A stretch of 64,000 bases of DNA from UBA1930 sp943371535 (GCA_943371535.1 CALRVE020000001.1:62001-126000), one strand, 5' to 3'. Positions 8,874 to 18,835 are shown, counted from the first letter of the stretch. Numbers and translations are program-made. Notes: generated by a model not told the origin, from the letters alone.

Positions 8874-10427
8874 ATGTCCAACCGTTTTTCTGATATATTA
8901 TTTCAACTCATAAAATCCTTAGAAAAGGCTGAAAAACGTCATTTTAAGCTTTATATCAAAAGAAGTTCGGCTAACGAAGACCTAAAAATTGTTCATTTAT
9001 TTGATGCATTAGATAAAATGCATGAATACGATGAGGTTTTGCTGCTTAAAAAAATGAAGGGCATTACCAAACCTCAATTGGCCAATTTAAAAACACATTT
9101 ATACAAACAGGTTTTAGCTAGTTTACGCTTACTAAAAACTACCGACAATATTGATTTGCAACTGAGTGAACAGTTAGACAATGCTCGTTTACTATACAAT
9201 AAAGGATTAAAGCTTCAAGCACTAAGAATCTTAGACAGAGCTAAAGAAATGGCTAGGCAAAATCAAAAGTTTAATTTTTTGGTTCAAGCTATTTCATTGG
9301 AAAAAAAGATTGAAACCTTACACATAACTAGAACGGGAACTGATAAAACCGAACAAATGGCTACTGAAGCCATGGAAATAAGCAGTCATATTTACAGAGT
9401 AACCAAACTCTCTAATTTAGCGTTGTTGCTGTATCGTTGGTATGTAATTAACGGGCATGCCCGTAATGAAGAAGATGAAAAAGATATTAAAATTTTCTTT
9501 AAAGAACAATTGCCCGAAGATATAAAAGCGGTAAATGGTTTTTATGAAAAGTTGTACTTGTACCAAAGCTATTGTTGGTATGCTTTTATTAGGCAAGATT
9601 TTTTAATGTACTATCGTTACAGTCAAAAATGGGTTGATTTATTTACCGAGCAACCCAACATGATTTCTGTTGAAACTGGTCACTATGTAAAAGGCATGCA
9701 TACATTATTGAATGCACATTTCGACCTTAGAAATTTTGCTGCATTTGAAGATGTATTGAAAAACTTTGAGGAGTTTGAACAAACAGATATTGCTCAACAA
9801 TACGATAATTTTAGAACCCATACTTCTATATACATCAATACTTCTAAAATAAATTGGCACTTAATGAGTGGCACTTTTAAACAAGGAGTACTGTTAATTC
9901 CAACTATTGAAGAACGTTTAGAAGAACATGCATTGTTTGTTGATGTACATAGAATTTTAGTGTTCAACTACAAATTTGCCATGCTACATTTTGGCAATGG
10001 TGATTATGAAAAATCAATTGACTATTTGCATAAAATAATTAATGGACCAGTTGAGCTAAGAGTTGATTTACAATCTTATGCCAGATTATTACACATGATG
10101 GCTCATTTTGAAATGGGCAATTTTGAAATTATGGATTCACTCATTAAATCGGTGTATCGCTTTATGGCAAAAATGAAAAACTTAACGGTGGTAGAAGAAA
10201 TTATGTTTAAGTTTTTACGACAGTCGTTCAAAGTTTCGCCCAAATTAATGAAGCCCGAATTAGAGAAGTTCTTGCAAGAAATTAAACACTTAGAAAAAAA
10301 CAGGTTTGAAACCAGGGCATTTGCTTACTTGGATATTATTTCATGGGTAGAGAGTAAAGTGTATCATAAACCTATGAGTGAAATTATTTACAGTAAGTAT
10401 CAAAAAAGTAAGAGAAAGCAAGTTTAA
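8874..10427 (+). CDS. Hypothetical protein, alpha-helical repeat-like
   Basis: This is a 517-residue cytoplasmic protein without signal peptide or membrane segment. It begins MSNRFSDILFQLIKSLEKAEK and is predicted by eye to be almost entirely helical. Spaced Leu/Ala/Tyr patterns recall TPR-like repeats, for example ALRILDRAKEMAR and ALLLYRWYVINGHA. No catalytic motif could be recognised. Proteins of this size and style are common in Chitinophagaceae and related families, with no known role. It is followed after 9 bases by a HAD phosphatase gene and may share its transcript. Confidence 0.75.
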   Translation: MSNRFSDILFQLIKSLEKAEKRHFKLYIKRSSANEDLKIVHLFDALDKMHEYDEVLLLKKMKGITKPQLANLKTHLYKQVLASLRLLKTTDNIDLQLSEQLDNARLLYNKGLKLQALRILDRAKEMARQNQKFNFLVQAISLEKKIETLHITRTGTDKTEQMATEAMEISSHIYRVTKLSNLALLLYRWYVINGHARNEEDEKDIKIFFKEQLPEDIKAVNGFYEKLYLYQSYCWYAFIRQDFLMYYRYSQKWVDLFTEQPNMISVETGHYVKGMHTLLNAHFDLRNFAAFEDVLKNFEEFEQTDIAQQYDNFRTHTSIYINTSKINWHLMSGTFKQGVLLIPTIEERLEEHALFVDVHRILVFNYKFAMLHFGNGDYEKSIDYLHKIINGPVELRVDLQSYARLLHMMAHFEMGNFEIMDSLIKSVYRFMAKMKNLTVVEEIMFKFLRQSFKVSPKLMKPELEKFLQEIKHLEKNRFETRAFAYLDIISWVESKVYHKPMSEIIYSKYQKSKRKQV

Positions 10428-10436
10428 TACAGTCAC

Positions 10437-11057
10437 ATGAATTCAACACATATAAAAAATATTATTTTCGATTTAGGTGGAATTTTTTTGAACATAGATT
10501 ATTCACTAACCGAAAAAGCATTTATAGAATTGGGTGTAACCAATTTTGCAGATTTTTATACGCAGCATAATGCTTCTACTTTATTTGAAGATTTAGAAAC
10601 AGGTAAAATTACGCCCGAAGATTTTTGTGATGCGTTAAGAACCATTTCAACGATACCATTAACCAATGAGCAAATTTATACTGCTTGGAATGCCATGTTA
10701 TTAGACTTACCTACCGAAAGATTAATTTGGCTGGAAGTTATCCGCCAACGCTACAATGTTTATTTATACTCTAATACCAATAAAATACATTATCAAGCTT
10801 TTCTTACCATTGCTAAAAAGGTAATGGGCGAAAAACATTTTAATGATTACTTTATTAAAGCCTACTACTCTCATGAATTAGGGCTACGAAAGCCATATGC
10901 AGCAAGCTATACAGCCATTTTACATGAACAAAATTTAGCTGCCACAGAAACCTTGTTTATAGACGATACCATAAAAAACATTGAGGGGGCAGCCGAAGCT
11001 GGTTTACAAACGTTACACTTAATTGCACCACAGACTGTGCTAGATATTGATTTGTAG
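10437..11057 (+). CDS. HAD-family phosphatase
   Basis: This 206-residue enzyme belongs to the haloacid dehalogenase superfamily, subfamily IA (YihX-like). Motif I is IIFDLGGIFLNID near residue 10. Here the second catalytic acid of the usual DxD is replaced by Gly (DLGG), as in several YihX-type proteins. Motif II is YLYSNTNK, motif III is around LGLRKPYAASY, and motif IV is TLFIDDTIKNIEGA. The substrate is probably a small sugar or nucleotide phosphate, but cannot be read from sequence. It starts 9 bases after the preceding gene and converges with alanine dehydrogenase with 3 bases between the stops. Confidence 0.88.
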   Translation: MNSTHIKNIIFDLGGIFLNIDYSLTEKAFIELGVTNFADFYTQHNASTLFEDLETGKITPEDFCDALRTISTIPLTNEQIYTAWNAMLLDLPTERLIWLEVIRQRYNVYLYSNTNKIHYQAFLTIAKKVMGEKHFNDYFIKAYYSHELGLRKPYAASYTAILHEQNLAATETLFIDDTIKNIEGAAEAGLQTLHLIAPQTVLDIDL

Positions 11058-11060
11058 TTT

Positions 11061-12275
11061 CTATCTTCTACTAGCAATCAATAAACTTAAATCAGTGAAT
11101 TTTAAATCAAATTTTTGGCTAATATAAAAATCGGTTAGTGCTCCCTTAAATAAATAAATACCTTCTCTCATATTAATGTTGTGCCATACAATTTCATCCA
11201 TACCACCTTCATCGCTAATCTGTAATAACAAGGGCATTAAAACATTGCTAATAGCCTGACTTGCTGTACGTGCAAATCCACTTGGAATATTGGGTACACA
11301 ATAATGTATTACATCGTGTTTTAAAAAAGTAGGATTTTCATGGCTGGTTAATTCACTGGTTTCAAAACAGCCACCTCTATCAATAGCCACATCTATAATT
11401 ATACTTCCTGGTCGCATAGCTGCAACCATTTGTTCTGTAACAACAACAGGAGCTCTACCATATTCATTACTCAACGCACCAATGGCTACTTCACAAGTTT
11501 TCAATTGCTTGGCTAAAATTTTGGGTTCTAAAACACTGGTCCATACACGCTGACCTAAATTGTTTTGCAATTGCTTTAATCTATATACATTATTATCAAA
11601 TACTTTAACGCTGGCACCTAATGCCAAAGCATTTCTTGTAGCAACTTCACCTACAATTCCTGCACCTACAATTACTACTTTTGTGGGAGGAATACCACTG
11701 ATACTGCCCAATAAAACTCCTTTGCCGTTATTAAAACTGCTTAAATATTGCCCAGCAATCAGCATTAATGCACCACCAGCAATTTCACTCATACTTCTTA
11801 CAATGGGGTAGGTGCCACTATCGTCTTTTAAATTTTCAAAACTAAGTCCGGTGATTTTTCGTTCCATCATTTTCTGAATGATTTCACTCTTTAGTGCCGA
11901 ATAATGAATAGGAGAAATAATGGTTTGATTGAGTTGCAATAAAGGCAAATCTTCTTCAACCACAGGGGCACTTTTTACTAAAATAGGAGCTTTAAAAACA
12001 TCGGCTCGGCTATATAAAATTTGAGCTCCAGCTTCACTATAATCTTTGTCTTTATAATGACTTCCTTCACCTGCATTATGTTCAACCACAACATTATGCC
12101 CATTACTTACAAGTACACCAACAGCATCGGGCGTTAAAGCAATTCGATTTTCTTGAAAAGCAATTTCTTTAGGAATCCCAATTTCTAACTTTGTACCTTG
12201 AGGTTTTACATCTAAGGTTTCTTCTAAGGTTTCGTAACTAAAAGAAGTAGAAATTACAGGTTTTGAAGTTGCCAT
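11061..12275 (-). CDS. ald: Alanine dehydrogenase
   Basis: This 404-residue protein belongs to the alanine dehydrogenase/pyridine nucleotide transhydrogenase family and would interconvert L-alanine and pyruvate plus ammonia with NAD. The N-terminal substrate domain has the signature IGIPKEIAFQENRIALTP at about 33-50. The Rossmann loop is VIVGAGIVG near 203, followed by the acidic residue in VKVFDNN that selects NAD. The family motif for the substrate lobe (IIDVAIDRGGCFETS) is present near 295. The N-terminal 30 residues extend beyond classical Ald, as in other Bacteroidota members. A PntA-type transhydrogenase subunit is less likely because no pntB gene is nearby. Confidence 0.88.
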   Translation of the reverse strand: MATSKPVISTSFSYETLEETLDVKPQGTKLEIGIPKEIAFQENRIALTPDAVGVLVSNGHNVVVEHNAGEGSHYKDKDYSEAGAQILYSRADVFKAPILVKSAPVVEEDLPLLQLNQTIISPIHYSALKSEIIQKMMERKITGLSFENLKDDSGTYPIVRSMSEIAGGALMLIAGQYLSSFNNGKGVLLGSISGIPPTKVVIVGAGIVGEVATRNALALGASVKVFDNNVYRLKQLQNNLGQRVWTSVLEPKILAKQLKTCEVAIGALSNEYGRAPVVVTEQMVAAMRPGSIIIDVAIDRGGCFETSELTSHENPTFLKHDVIHYCVPNIPSGFARTASQAISNVLMPLLLQISDEGGMDEIVWHNINMREGIYLFKGALTDFYISQKFDLKFTDLSLLIASRR

Positions 12276-12378
12276 GAACTATCTAGGGTTTGTTTTGAAC
12301 ATTAAAGTTAGTGAATGCAATTGTTTATTAATAGAATGAGGGTTTTAATTTGTAAGTAAAAAAACTATTTACCTTATA

Positions 12379-12816
12379 TTAGTCTTCTTCTTCATTTAAT
12401 TGAGGTACATAAATTCGTCTAGTTACTTCATCAATTATTTCAATATGCAAATGCAAAGTTTCATTGGGTAGTAAAGCTTCTGCTTTTTCGGGCCATTCTA
12501 TTAAACATAAATTTCCACTTAAAATAGCATCTTCAATACCCGCCTCTATGGCTTCGGTTTCATCTTTTAATCTATACCAGTCCATATGAAGCACAGTGTT
12601 AGCAATTGGGCTTTTATATTCATTAATAATTGAAAAAGTTGGGCTACTAACTGCATTATTTATATCTAAAACATTGGTACATAAGTAATTAATAAAAGTG
12701 GTTTTTCCGGCACCCATCGGAGCATGAAATGCCCATATTTTTTTGTTTTTGTGGGTTTTCCAAATTGCTTTTGTTACCTGGGGTAAATGAGAAAGTGTAT
12801 AAAAAAAATCGCTCAT
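12379..12816 (-). CDS. tsaE: tRNA threonylcarbamoyladenosine ATPase TsaE
   Basis: TsaE is the small ATPase that partners TsaB/TsaD in making the t6A37 modification of ANN-decoding tRNAs. The protein has 145 residues, the normal size. The Walker A motif is APMGAGKTTF at about 32-41, the family segment VSSPTFSIINEY follows, and the Walker B-like region is HMDWYRL. The conserved IEWPEKAE motif is near 108. It lies on the same strand as the alanine dehydrogenase gene and about 100 bases before it, and could share its transcript. Confidence 0.93.
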   Translation of the reverse strand: MSDFFYTLSHLPQVTKAIWKTHKNKKIWAFHAPMGAGKTTFINYLCTNVLDINNAVSSPTFSIINEYKSPIANTVLHMDWYRLKDETEAIEAGIEDAILSGNLCLIEWPEKAEALLPNETLHLHIEIIDEVTRRIYVPQLNEEED

Positions 12817-13284
12817 AGTAGAAATGCAAGTATTTTTAAACTTTGAGCAAAGCTATTGTTGTTTGAAATAAGATAAACTGAATACTTTGTAATCATTTTT
12901 TTTAAACTACTGTTTTTCTGTAAAAAATGATTGGATAGATGAGTTTTCAGTTGCTTATGTGGTTTGTCTTTTCGGGTTATTATTTTAGTCTAATTCGAAT
13001 AAAAAATTAACTTTTTCAATCATTGTTTGTAAGCTATTGATAGTTAAATAAATATTATCGAAATTGAAGCTATTAATTTTAAATTCTAAATAGGTGTAAA
13101 TCAATTAATTGAGTATTTTTTAAGAATCTAATTTCTCCATTGCTATTTTCATGAATTTGGCGAATGCCCATATCGGTTCAGTGTCTGTATTAGATAAACA
13201 TAAACCCAAATCGGGTATAAAGGAGCTTTTTACTTGTAAAACTGCTTGGCGTAATATTACCTTTGTGGTATCAAATCCAAAGCC
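12817..13284. other. Intergenic region 12.8-13.3 kb
   Basis: This 468-base gap contains no supported gene. It holds an 11-bp perfect inverted repeat (AATCATTTTTT at 12891-12901 and its complement at 12922-12932) of unknown use, and at its right end the promoter of the T9SS protein. The rest is AT-rich sequence in which I see nothing. Confidence 0.6.
13234..13265 (+). promoter_or_regulatory. Promoter of T9SS surface protein gene
   Basis: TTG at 13234-13236 and TACCTTTG at 13258-13265 are separated by 21 bases, a good match to the Bacteroidota promoter. The start codon is at 13285, giving a leader of roughly 13 bases. Confidence 0.6.
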
Positions 13285-15705
13285 ATGAAAAAACTAATCA
13301 CCCTTTTAACCACTTTACAACTTTTACTTTTTGGAGTAGTTGTATTAGCTCAAACCAATCAGATTGTTGATTTGGGGAAACCACTCATTCAAGCCAATAT
13401 TTCAGAATTAAATGGTTATATAGTACCATCTAGTAAAAATCCTACCGATTATACTGCTATCATTATTGATAAAGGTCCTTTGAATCCAAACAACAATGCT
13501 TTAGCTCTTTTTCCGTTCAAAGTAATTTTTGTGGATTTATTTTCAAAACAATATGAAGTAGTAACATTGAAAAACTTGCAAGGTGCTGAGGTAACCGAAA
13601 CTGTTGGAGATGTTTTTACAACTCAGTTTGGTGCCGATGGAAATATTTATGTTGGTACACAAGGTGGAGGTCATTTAATTAGAATTGATTATAAAAGCAG
13701 AACTGTAACCGATTTAGGTAACCCTAATCCAACTTATTTTAATAGCATACCCAACATTACAACTTTAGGTTTTGGAACTGACTTTAGTTTATATGGCATA
13801 ATAAATAAAATAAACCAACCTGGTACAGGAGCATATAGTTTTAAATACGATTATTTTGGAAGATTTACTGATGTAGATTCTTTACCTATTGATGCAAATA
13901 GACATAGAGTAAAAATGATTGGTAGTGATGATACTTACACCTATGTAAGAGCCGAAGATGCCGATTATAAATTATACGCCATTAATAAATTAACTAAAAC
14001 AAAATCTGAAATTGTTTTACAATACAATGGAGCTCCTTTAAATCCTTCAACAGCTTTTGAAATTGAAACTTATGTGGGTGATTATGTATATGCTAGAATT
14101 TCTTTAACCAACACCGCATATTATTGGAAACTGCATAACGGACAAGTTTTAGATAACCAAGCCCCTAATGTTTATTTAAGAAAACGTGCCGATTTAGTTT
14201 GGAAAAAATTAATCTATAACTATGGTCAAATTTCTACCATGTGGAATGCAACAGATTTCAAATTATACTATCAAAAAGACAGTATCATCGATTTTGTAGA
14301 TTTAAATAATGCTGTACAAAAAGTTACTCGTCCTACTGGTGCTATCACTCCATACTTTAACTTAGGTAAAAAAACCAATGAACTTTTTGTTCATGGAAGT
14401 AAATATTCTACTGCTGCTAGTATAGCATACGAAAATAATAATACTATTACCAAGTTAGGGGCTAACCCAACTTTAAGTATTTATGCTGCAACTACAAATT
14501 TTGATAATACCAAAGTATTAATAGGTGGTTATGCTAACGGTACAATACAAGAGTTTAATTCTGGAAATGATTGGAATATTTTTACTAGTCCTACTGCTCC
14601 TGTTTTTACAACTAGTGCTGCTAATCCTGCAATTAAATATCAGGTACAAAAACCTGAAAATAGTACCAATAATGTACCTGGTATTTTGAGTATTGCAAGT
14701 ATAAAAAAATTAAATACTGCACAATTAATAGTTGCAGGTGGAAATAGAGGTAGAAATAATCCCCCCTACTATAATGATGAAATAACTGTTTCAATTATCA
14801 ACTCAGCCAATAACACCTTTAAAAATGTGTATTATGAAGCAGAATTTAAAGACTATATGTTTAGTAGCTTGTCTATTGATCAAGTAAACCAAAAAATTAT
14901 TTTGATTGGCGTTAAGAGAGAAATGCCCAACCAAGGGTCTTCTAAATTATTTATATTAGACGTAAATGGTAATTTAGTTGGTACACCACAAAATTTATTG
15001 TTCAATGGCTTTATGTTAAACTATGTGAGAGATATTGAAGTGGTAAACAATACCTTGTATTTCCGTAGCGATAATTTCATTTATAGAATCAACAATTATA
15101 ATAATCCTACAAATATTGAGAAAATGTTAACCCTGCAAGGTATGTATTTTAAAGCAATGGGGTTAGTAAGTAGCAATAACAATAAATATATTGTAGCAGC
15201 ATACGAATTACCTGGTCTTGCAGGGTATAAATTAATTTACATGCCATTAACCACCACTAATAATGTATTACCTGGCAATGATAATGATGTTACTAAAGTA
15301 GAGGGTGTTATTAACGAAAATAATGGAACTTTCCCTTACGAATTTACTGCTGCTGATAACAAAGTATTTTTATCTGGCTTTACTTCTATTTACAGCTTTG
15401 ATTTAGCAGTTAATAAAAGTGATAAAGTACTTACTGCAGTATATAACACTAACAATTTTGGTTGTACTGTTGGTCCTAATCCTGCCAATAATACTATCAA
15501 TGTGATGTATAAATCTAATGAAATTGAAAATATTCAAGTGCAAATATTCAATATGAACAGTGTATTAATGTACAATAAAGCACATGCAACTATTGCAGGT
15601 GGTAACACTATTCCAATTGCTATAAGTAGTTATCCAAATGGCAATTATGTAGTAAAAGTGATTACAAAAACTACCACTTATACTTCAAAATTTATTAAAC
15701 AATAA
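13285..15705 (+). CDS. T9SS-sorted surface protein, beta-propeller-like
   Basis: This 806-residue exported protein begins with a signal peptide (MKKLITLLTTLQLLLFGVVV, cleavage after VLAQ). The body contains repeated strands of the form GADGNIYVGTQGGGHLIRID and TNFDNTKVLIGGYANGTI, typical of a seven-bladed or double propeller. The last 80 residues are a T9SS type A sorting domain: VGPNPANNTINV, then IFNMNSVLMYN, then YPNGNYVVKVIT and a basic end. It should therefore cross the outer membrane by type IX secretion. No enzyme motif was seen. A hairpin terminator follows the stop. Confidence 0.85.
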   Translation: MKKLITLLTTLQLLLFGVVVLAQTNQIVDLGKPLIQANISELNGYIVPSSKNPTDYTAIIIDKGPLNPNNNALALFPFKVIFVDLFSKQYEVVTLKNLQGAEVTETVGDVFTTQFGADGNIYVGTQGGGHLIRIDYKSRTVTDLGNPNPTYFNSIPNITTLGFGTDFSLYGIINKINQPGTGAYSFKYDYFGRFTDVDSLPIDANRHRVKMIGSDDTYTYVRAEDADYKLYAINKLTKTKSEIVLQYNGAPLNPSTAFEIETYVGDYVYARISLTNTAYYWKLHNGQVLDNQAPNVYLRKRADLVWKKLIYNYGQISTMWNATDFKLYYQKDSIIDFVDLNNAVQKVTRPTGAITPYFNLGKKTNELFVHGSKYSTAASIAYENNNTITKLGANPTLSIYAATTNFDNTKVLIGGYANGTIQEFNSGNDWNIFTSPTAPVFTTSAANPAIKYQVQKPENSTNNVPGILSIASIKKLNTAQLIVAGGNRGRNNPPYYNDEITVSIINSANNTFKNVYYEAEFKDYMFSSLSIDQVNQKIILIGVKREMPNQGSSKLFILDVNGNLVGTPQNLLFNGFMLNYVRDIEVVNNTLYFRSDNFIYRINNYNNPTNIEKMLTLQGMYFKAMGLVSSNNNKYIVAAYELPGLAGYKLIYMPLTTTNNVLPGNDNDVTKVEGVINENNGTFPYEFTAADNKVFLSGFTSIYSFDLAVNKSDKVLTAVYNTNNFGCTVGPNPANNTINVMYKSNEIENIQVQIFNMNSVLMYNKAHATIAGGNTIPIAISSYPNGNYVVKVITKTTTYTSKFIKQ

Positions 15706-15729
15706 ATGATTGATGGTTGTAGGATTGAT

Positions 15730-15763
15730 AAAATGGGTTGTAAATATTTGCAACCCATTTTTA
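15730..15763 (+). terminator. Terminator of T9SS surface protein gene
   Basis: A perfect 11-bp stem, AAAATGGGTTG pairing with CAACCCATTTT, lies 24 bases after the stop and is followed by TT. The loop TAAATATTTG is itself partly self-complementary. Confidence 0.75.
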
Positions 15764-15811
15764 GTTATTAGAATATTCCATTCACCGAAAATCAAACCCT
15801 TAAATTATAAC

Positions 15812-15819
15812 TAGCTTTG
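15812..15819 (+). promoter_or_regulatory. -7 promoter box of copper ATPase gene
   Basis: TAGCTTTG fits TAnnTTTG and lies 18 bases before the start codon. No clear TTG is found at the expected distance upstream. Confidence 0.4.
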
Positions 15820-15837
15820 TACTTTAATTGAAGAAAA

Positions 15838-17955
15838 ATGGAAAAGGTAGCAATAAAAGTAAATGGCATGAGTTGTACCAACTGTGCCTTAACTATAGAT
15901 AAATATTTAAAAGAACAAGGTTTAGAAGAGGTTAAAGTAAATTTTATTGGAGGCGATGTAAGTTTTCAAAAACAGGCAAACATTAACCTAGAACAAATAG
16001 AAAAAGGCATTTCAAAATTGGGTTATACTGTACAAAAAGAAGGACCTCAAAAAAGTACTTACTACGGTATTTTCCCCTTTAAAAGTCATTTACAACGTTT
16101 TTGGTTTTGCATCATTTTTACAGCACCACTTATGCTGCACATGTTGCCTTTTGTGCATATTCATTTTTTAATGAATCCCTATGTTCAACTAGCATTAACT
16201 ATACCTGTTTATTTAGTTGGAATGGATTTTTTTGGCAGAAGTGCATTACGAAGTTTATTCAAAGGCATACCCAATATGAATGTACTCATTGCCTTAGGAA
16301 GCACAGCAGCGTTGGGTTATAGCTTATATGGTTTGTTAATTGGAAAAGCCAATGAGTTTTTATTTTTTGAAACCGCAGCTACCACTATTACATTGGTTTT
16401 TTTAGGCAACTACATGGAAGATAAAAGTGTTGAACAAACACAAGATGCTTTAAAAAAACTAGCAGTTACACAAAAAACAATGGCTAATATGATTGCTTTT
16501 GACGACAAACATCAAGAGCAAATTTTTCAAGTAGAAAGTAAAGATTTACATGTTGGCGATTTGGTTTTAATTAAAAATGGCGAATATGTACCAATGGATG
16601 CCAAAATTCTTTGGGGCGAAGCCGATGTAAATGAAGCAATTATTACAGGTGAAAGTCTTCCGCTTAAAAAAACAATGAAAGACAAGCTAATTGGTGGCAG
16701 CATTATACAAAACGGAACAGTAAAAGCACAAATTACAGCAGTTGGAGAAGATACTGTTTTAGCTAATATTCTTAAGCTGATAAAAAATGCCGAAACCGAA
16801 AAACCACCAGTACAACTATTAGCCGATAAAATAAGTGCCATTTTTGTTCCAGTAGTGGTAAGCATTGCTGTATTAACGGTAGTGGTAAATTATTTTTTTG
16901 TTGATTTAAGTTTTGGCCAAAGCTTATTACGCAGCATTGCAGTGTTGGTTATTAGTTGCCCATGTGCAATGGGATTAGCAACACCTGCTGCAGTTGCAGT
17001 AGGTTTGGGGCGTGGTGCTAAAAATGGCATCTTATTTAAAAATGCAAAAAGCTTAGAAATTTTTAAATCTATTAAACAAGTTGTGTTCGATAAAACAGGC
17101 ACATTAACTACAGGCAAATTCACAATTGCACAATTCAACACCACTATTGAAGAAAATGAATTTAAACGGATAGCATTTTCATTAGAAAAATATTCCAATC
17201 ATCCTATTGGCAATTGTATTGCATCAACTTGGAAAATCACTAATAGTTTTCGTTGGGAAAATATTGAAGAAATAAAAGGTTTAGGTATGAAAGCTACCGA
17301 TAAAGAAGGTAACGAATATTTAGCTAGTTCTTATAAAGCTGCAAAAGACTTAACCAATGAACACAACCACAATGTGTACATTCTGAAAAACAAACAACTA
17401 ATTGGTTGGATTGATGTGGCAGACGAGTTACGTCCTGAAGCTTTAACTACTATTCAAACCCTACAAAAAAATGGCATTAAAACCATTTTATTAAGTGGCG
17501 ATAAAGTAGAAAAATGTGAACAAGTAAAACAACAATTGGGTTTAGATGAAGTAGTAGCCGAACAAACGCCAGAACAAAAACTACAATACATTGCTCAACT
17601 TACTGCACAACAACCAACAGCAATGGTTGGCGATGGAATTAATGATGGTCCAGCTTTAGCCAAAGCAACAGTGGGCATTTCATTAAGTGATGCAAGCCAA
17701 GTGGCTATGCAGAGTGCTCAAGTAGTATTAATGAATCATGGACTCAAAAATTTACCAATGGCATTGGGCTTAGGTAAACACACATACATTACCATTAAAG
17801 AAAATTTATTTTGGGCATTTTCCTACAATATTGTTGCAATACCTGTTGCAGCAGCTGGTTTTTTAAGCCCAACAATTGGTGCATTAATTATGGGTTTAAG
17901 CGATGTGGTTTTAGCTATTAACAGTATTCGGTTAAAATGGAAGAAAGTTATTTAA
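15838..17955 (+). CDS. copA: Heavy-metal (copper-type) P1B ATPase
   Basis: This 705-residue P-type ATPase exports a soft metal ion across the inner membrane using ATP. One N-terminal heavy-metal-associated domain carries the metal-binding MSCTNC (C13, C16). About eight membrane segments follow. The TGES phosphatase loop (AIITGESLPLKK), the intramembrane metal motif CPC (VISCPCAMGLATP), the phosphorylation motif DKTGTLT, the nucleotide-binding HP dipeptide (SNHPIG) and GDGINDGPAL are all present. CPC together with MxCxxC points to Cu(I), although Ag is also possible. No csoR, cueR or copZ homologue lies adjacent, so its regulation is not evident here. Confidence 0.92.
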   Translation: MEKVAIKVNGMSCTNCALTIDKYLKEQGLEEVKVNFIGGDVSFQKQANINLEQIEKGISKLGYTVQKEGPQKSTYYGIFPFKSHLQRFWFCIIFTAPLMLHMLPFVHIHFLMNPYVQLALTIPVYLVGMDFFGRSALRSLFKGIPNMNVLIALGSTAALGYSLYGLLIGKANEFLFFETAATTITLVFLGNYMEDKSVEQTQDALKKLAVTQKTMANMIAFDDKHQEQIFQVESKDLHVGDLVLIKNGEYVPMDAKILWGEADVNEAIITGESLPLKKTMKDKLIGGSIIQNGTVKAQITAVGEDTVLANILKLIKNAETEKPPVQLLADKISAIFVPVVVSIAVLTVVVNYFFVDLSFGQSLLRSIAVLVISCPCAMGLATPAAVAVGLGRGAKNGILFKNAKSLEIFKSIKQVVFDKTGTLTTGKFTIAQFNTTIEENEFKRIAFSLEKYSNHPIGNCIASTWKITNSFRWENIEEIKGLGMKATDKEGNEYLASSYKAAKDLTNEHNHNVYILKNKQLIGWIDVADELRPEALTTIQTLQKNGIKTILLSGDKVEKCEQVKQQLGLDEVVAEQTPEQKLQYIAQLTAQQPTAMVGDGINDGPALAKATVGISLSDASQVAMQSAQVVLMNHGLKNLPMALGLGKHTYITIKENLFWAFSYNIVAIPVAAAGFLSPTIGALIMGLSDVVLAINSIRLKWKKVI

Positions 17956-18003
17956 GCCTTGGGATTTAGTAATTAGTTGCCAAATACTTAATGTTGTTTT
18001 TTT

Positions 18004-18070
18004 CACTCCAAAGGAGTGGAATGTGAATAGATAATGAAGATTGATTTTATATACGACCCCAGCGGGGTCG
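18004..18070. repeat. Paired short palindromes after the copper ATPase
   Basis: Two small perfect hairpins lie 35 bases apart: CACTCC-AAA-GGAGTG (18004-18018) and CGACCCC-AGC-GGGGTCG (18054-18070). They are richer in GC than the surroundings and have the look of dispersed intergenic repeats of Bacteroidota. The first could also help terminate the ATPase transcript, though no T run follows it. Confidence 0.55.
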
Positions 18071-18187
18071 AACATTCAGAATCAAAATTTTGTCTATTAA
18101 TATTTGATGCCTTTGGCGTCCATACAAGGCCCAAAAGATGATTTAGTAAATAGGTACGAACTAAACAAATAATCGTATAATGCCAAA

Positions 18188-18445
18188 TTACTTGGGCTCT
18201 TTAATTTCTTCAAACTCAATATAATCTGCATCTACAGTAATATTAGTGCTAGGCTTTGTTGTTGTATGAACATGGGTAGTTTGCTGTTGCTGCTGATTTT
18301 GTTGTTGTTGTTGAGCATCTTGCATTTTTTGTACTGTTTGCTTCATTTGTTTTGCAGCCTTACTAACAGGCACCACAACATTAAATACAAATTTGTAGAT
18401 GTAATAAATAACAATAGCCCACAAGAGTATTTTTAATAATTGCAT
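18188..18445 (-). CDS. Small membrane-anchored protein (DUF4834-like)
   Basis: This 85-residue protein starts with a single hydrophobic segment (LLKILLWAIVIYYIYKFVF, about 3-21). A short coiled helix follows, then a Gln-run linker (residues about 44-60) and an acidic end, VDADYIEFEEIKE. The architecture matches the small DUF4834 proteins that accompany Bacteroidota genomes, whose role is unknown. The Gln tract is encoded by mixed CAA/CAG codons. It has no operon partner, since the next gene is divergent. Confidence 0.75.
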   Translation of the reverse strand: MQLLKILLWAIVIYYIYKFVFNVVVPVSKAAKQMKQTVQKMQDAQQQQQNQQQQQTTHVHTTTKPSTNITVDADYIEFEEIKEPK

Positions 18446-18807
18446 AAGGCGGTAAAGATAATAGTTGTAAAAAACTTAAATGAAAAGACGATTCATTCGT
18501 TCAAAAATTTTACTATTCCATTAACAGTAGTGTTAAAATCATATAAGCTTAGCTTAATTTCTACACCTTATCACCAGTAAGCTCATAAGGCACATCATTT
18601 GGTTCGGTCCCTATATTTATGTAGGGATTGAAAAAATCCGAAGGATATTTTTTCAAAGAAGCAAATGGAGTGCTGTTGAGCTTACGAAGCCTTGCGGCTT
18701 GAGCATTGAGTGTTTCACTTTGTAATTACGCTACAACTAGGACATTTCTAAAAAACAATTCTTACCTTATTCAAAATCAAAATTTGGAACATAACCCACA
18801 ACTTCCT
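18446..18807. other. Intergenic region with palindromes upstream of rimP
   Basis: This 362-base gap has no supported gene. It contains a 6-bp inverted repeat TCCCTA...TAGGGA at 18608-18627. An almost perfect 12-bp hairpin follows immediately (TTGAAAAAATCC-GAA-GGATATTTTTTCAA, one extra base) at 18628-18656. Together they look like a dispersed palindromic repeat. I see no tRNA-like or protein-coding signal in the rest. Confidence 0.5.
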
Positions 18808-18815
18808 TACATTTG
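18783..18815 (+). promoter_or_regulatory. Promoter of rimP-nusA-infB operon
   Basis: TTTG at 18783-18786 and TACATTTG at 18808-18815 are separated by 21 bases, a textbook Bacteroidota promoter. Transcription should begin near 18821, some 50 bases before rimP and just ahead of the leader hairpin. Confidence 0.75.
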
Positions 18816-18835
18816 CACTAGAATAAAGAAACAGT

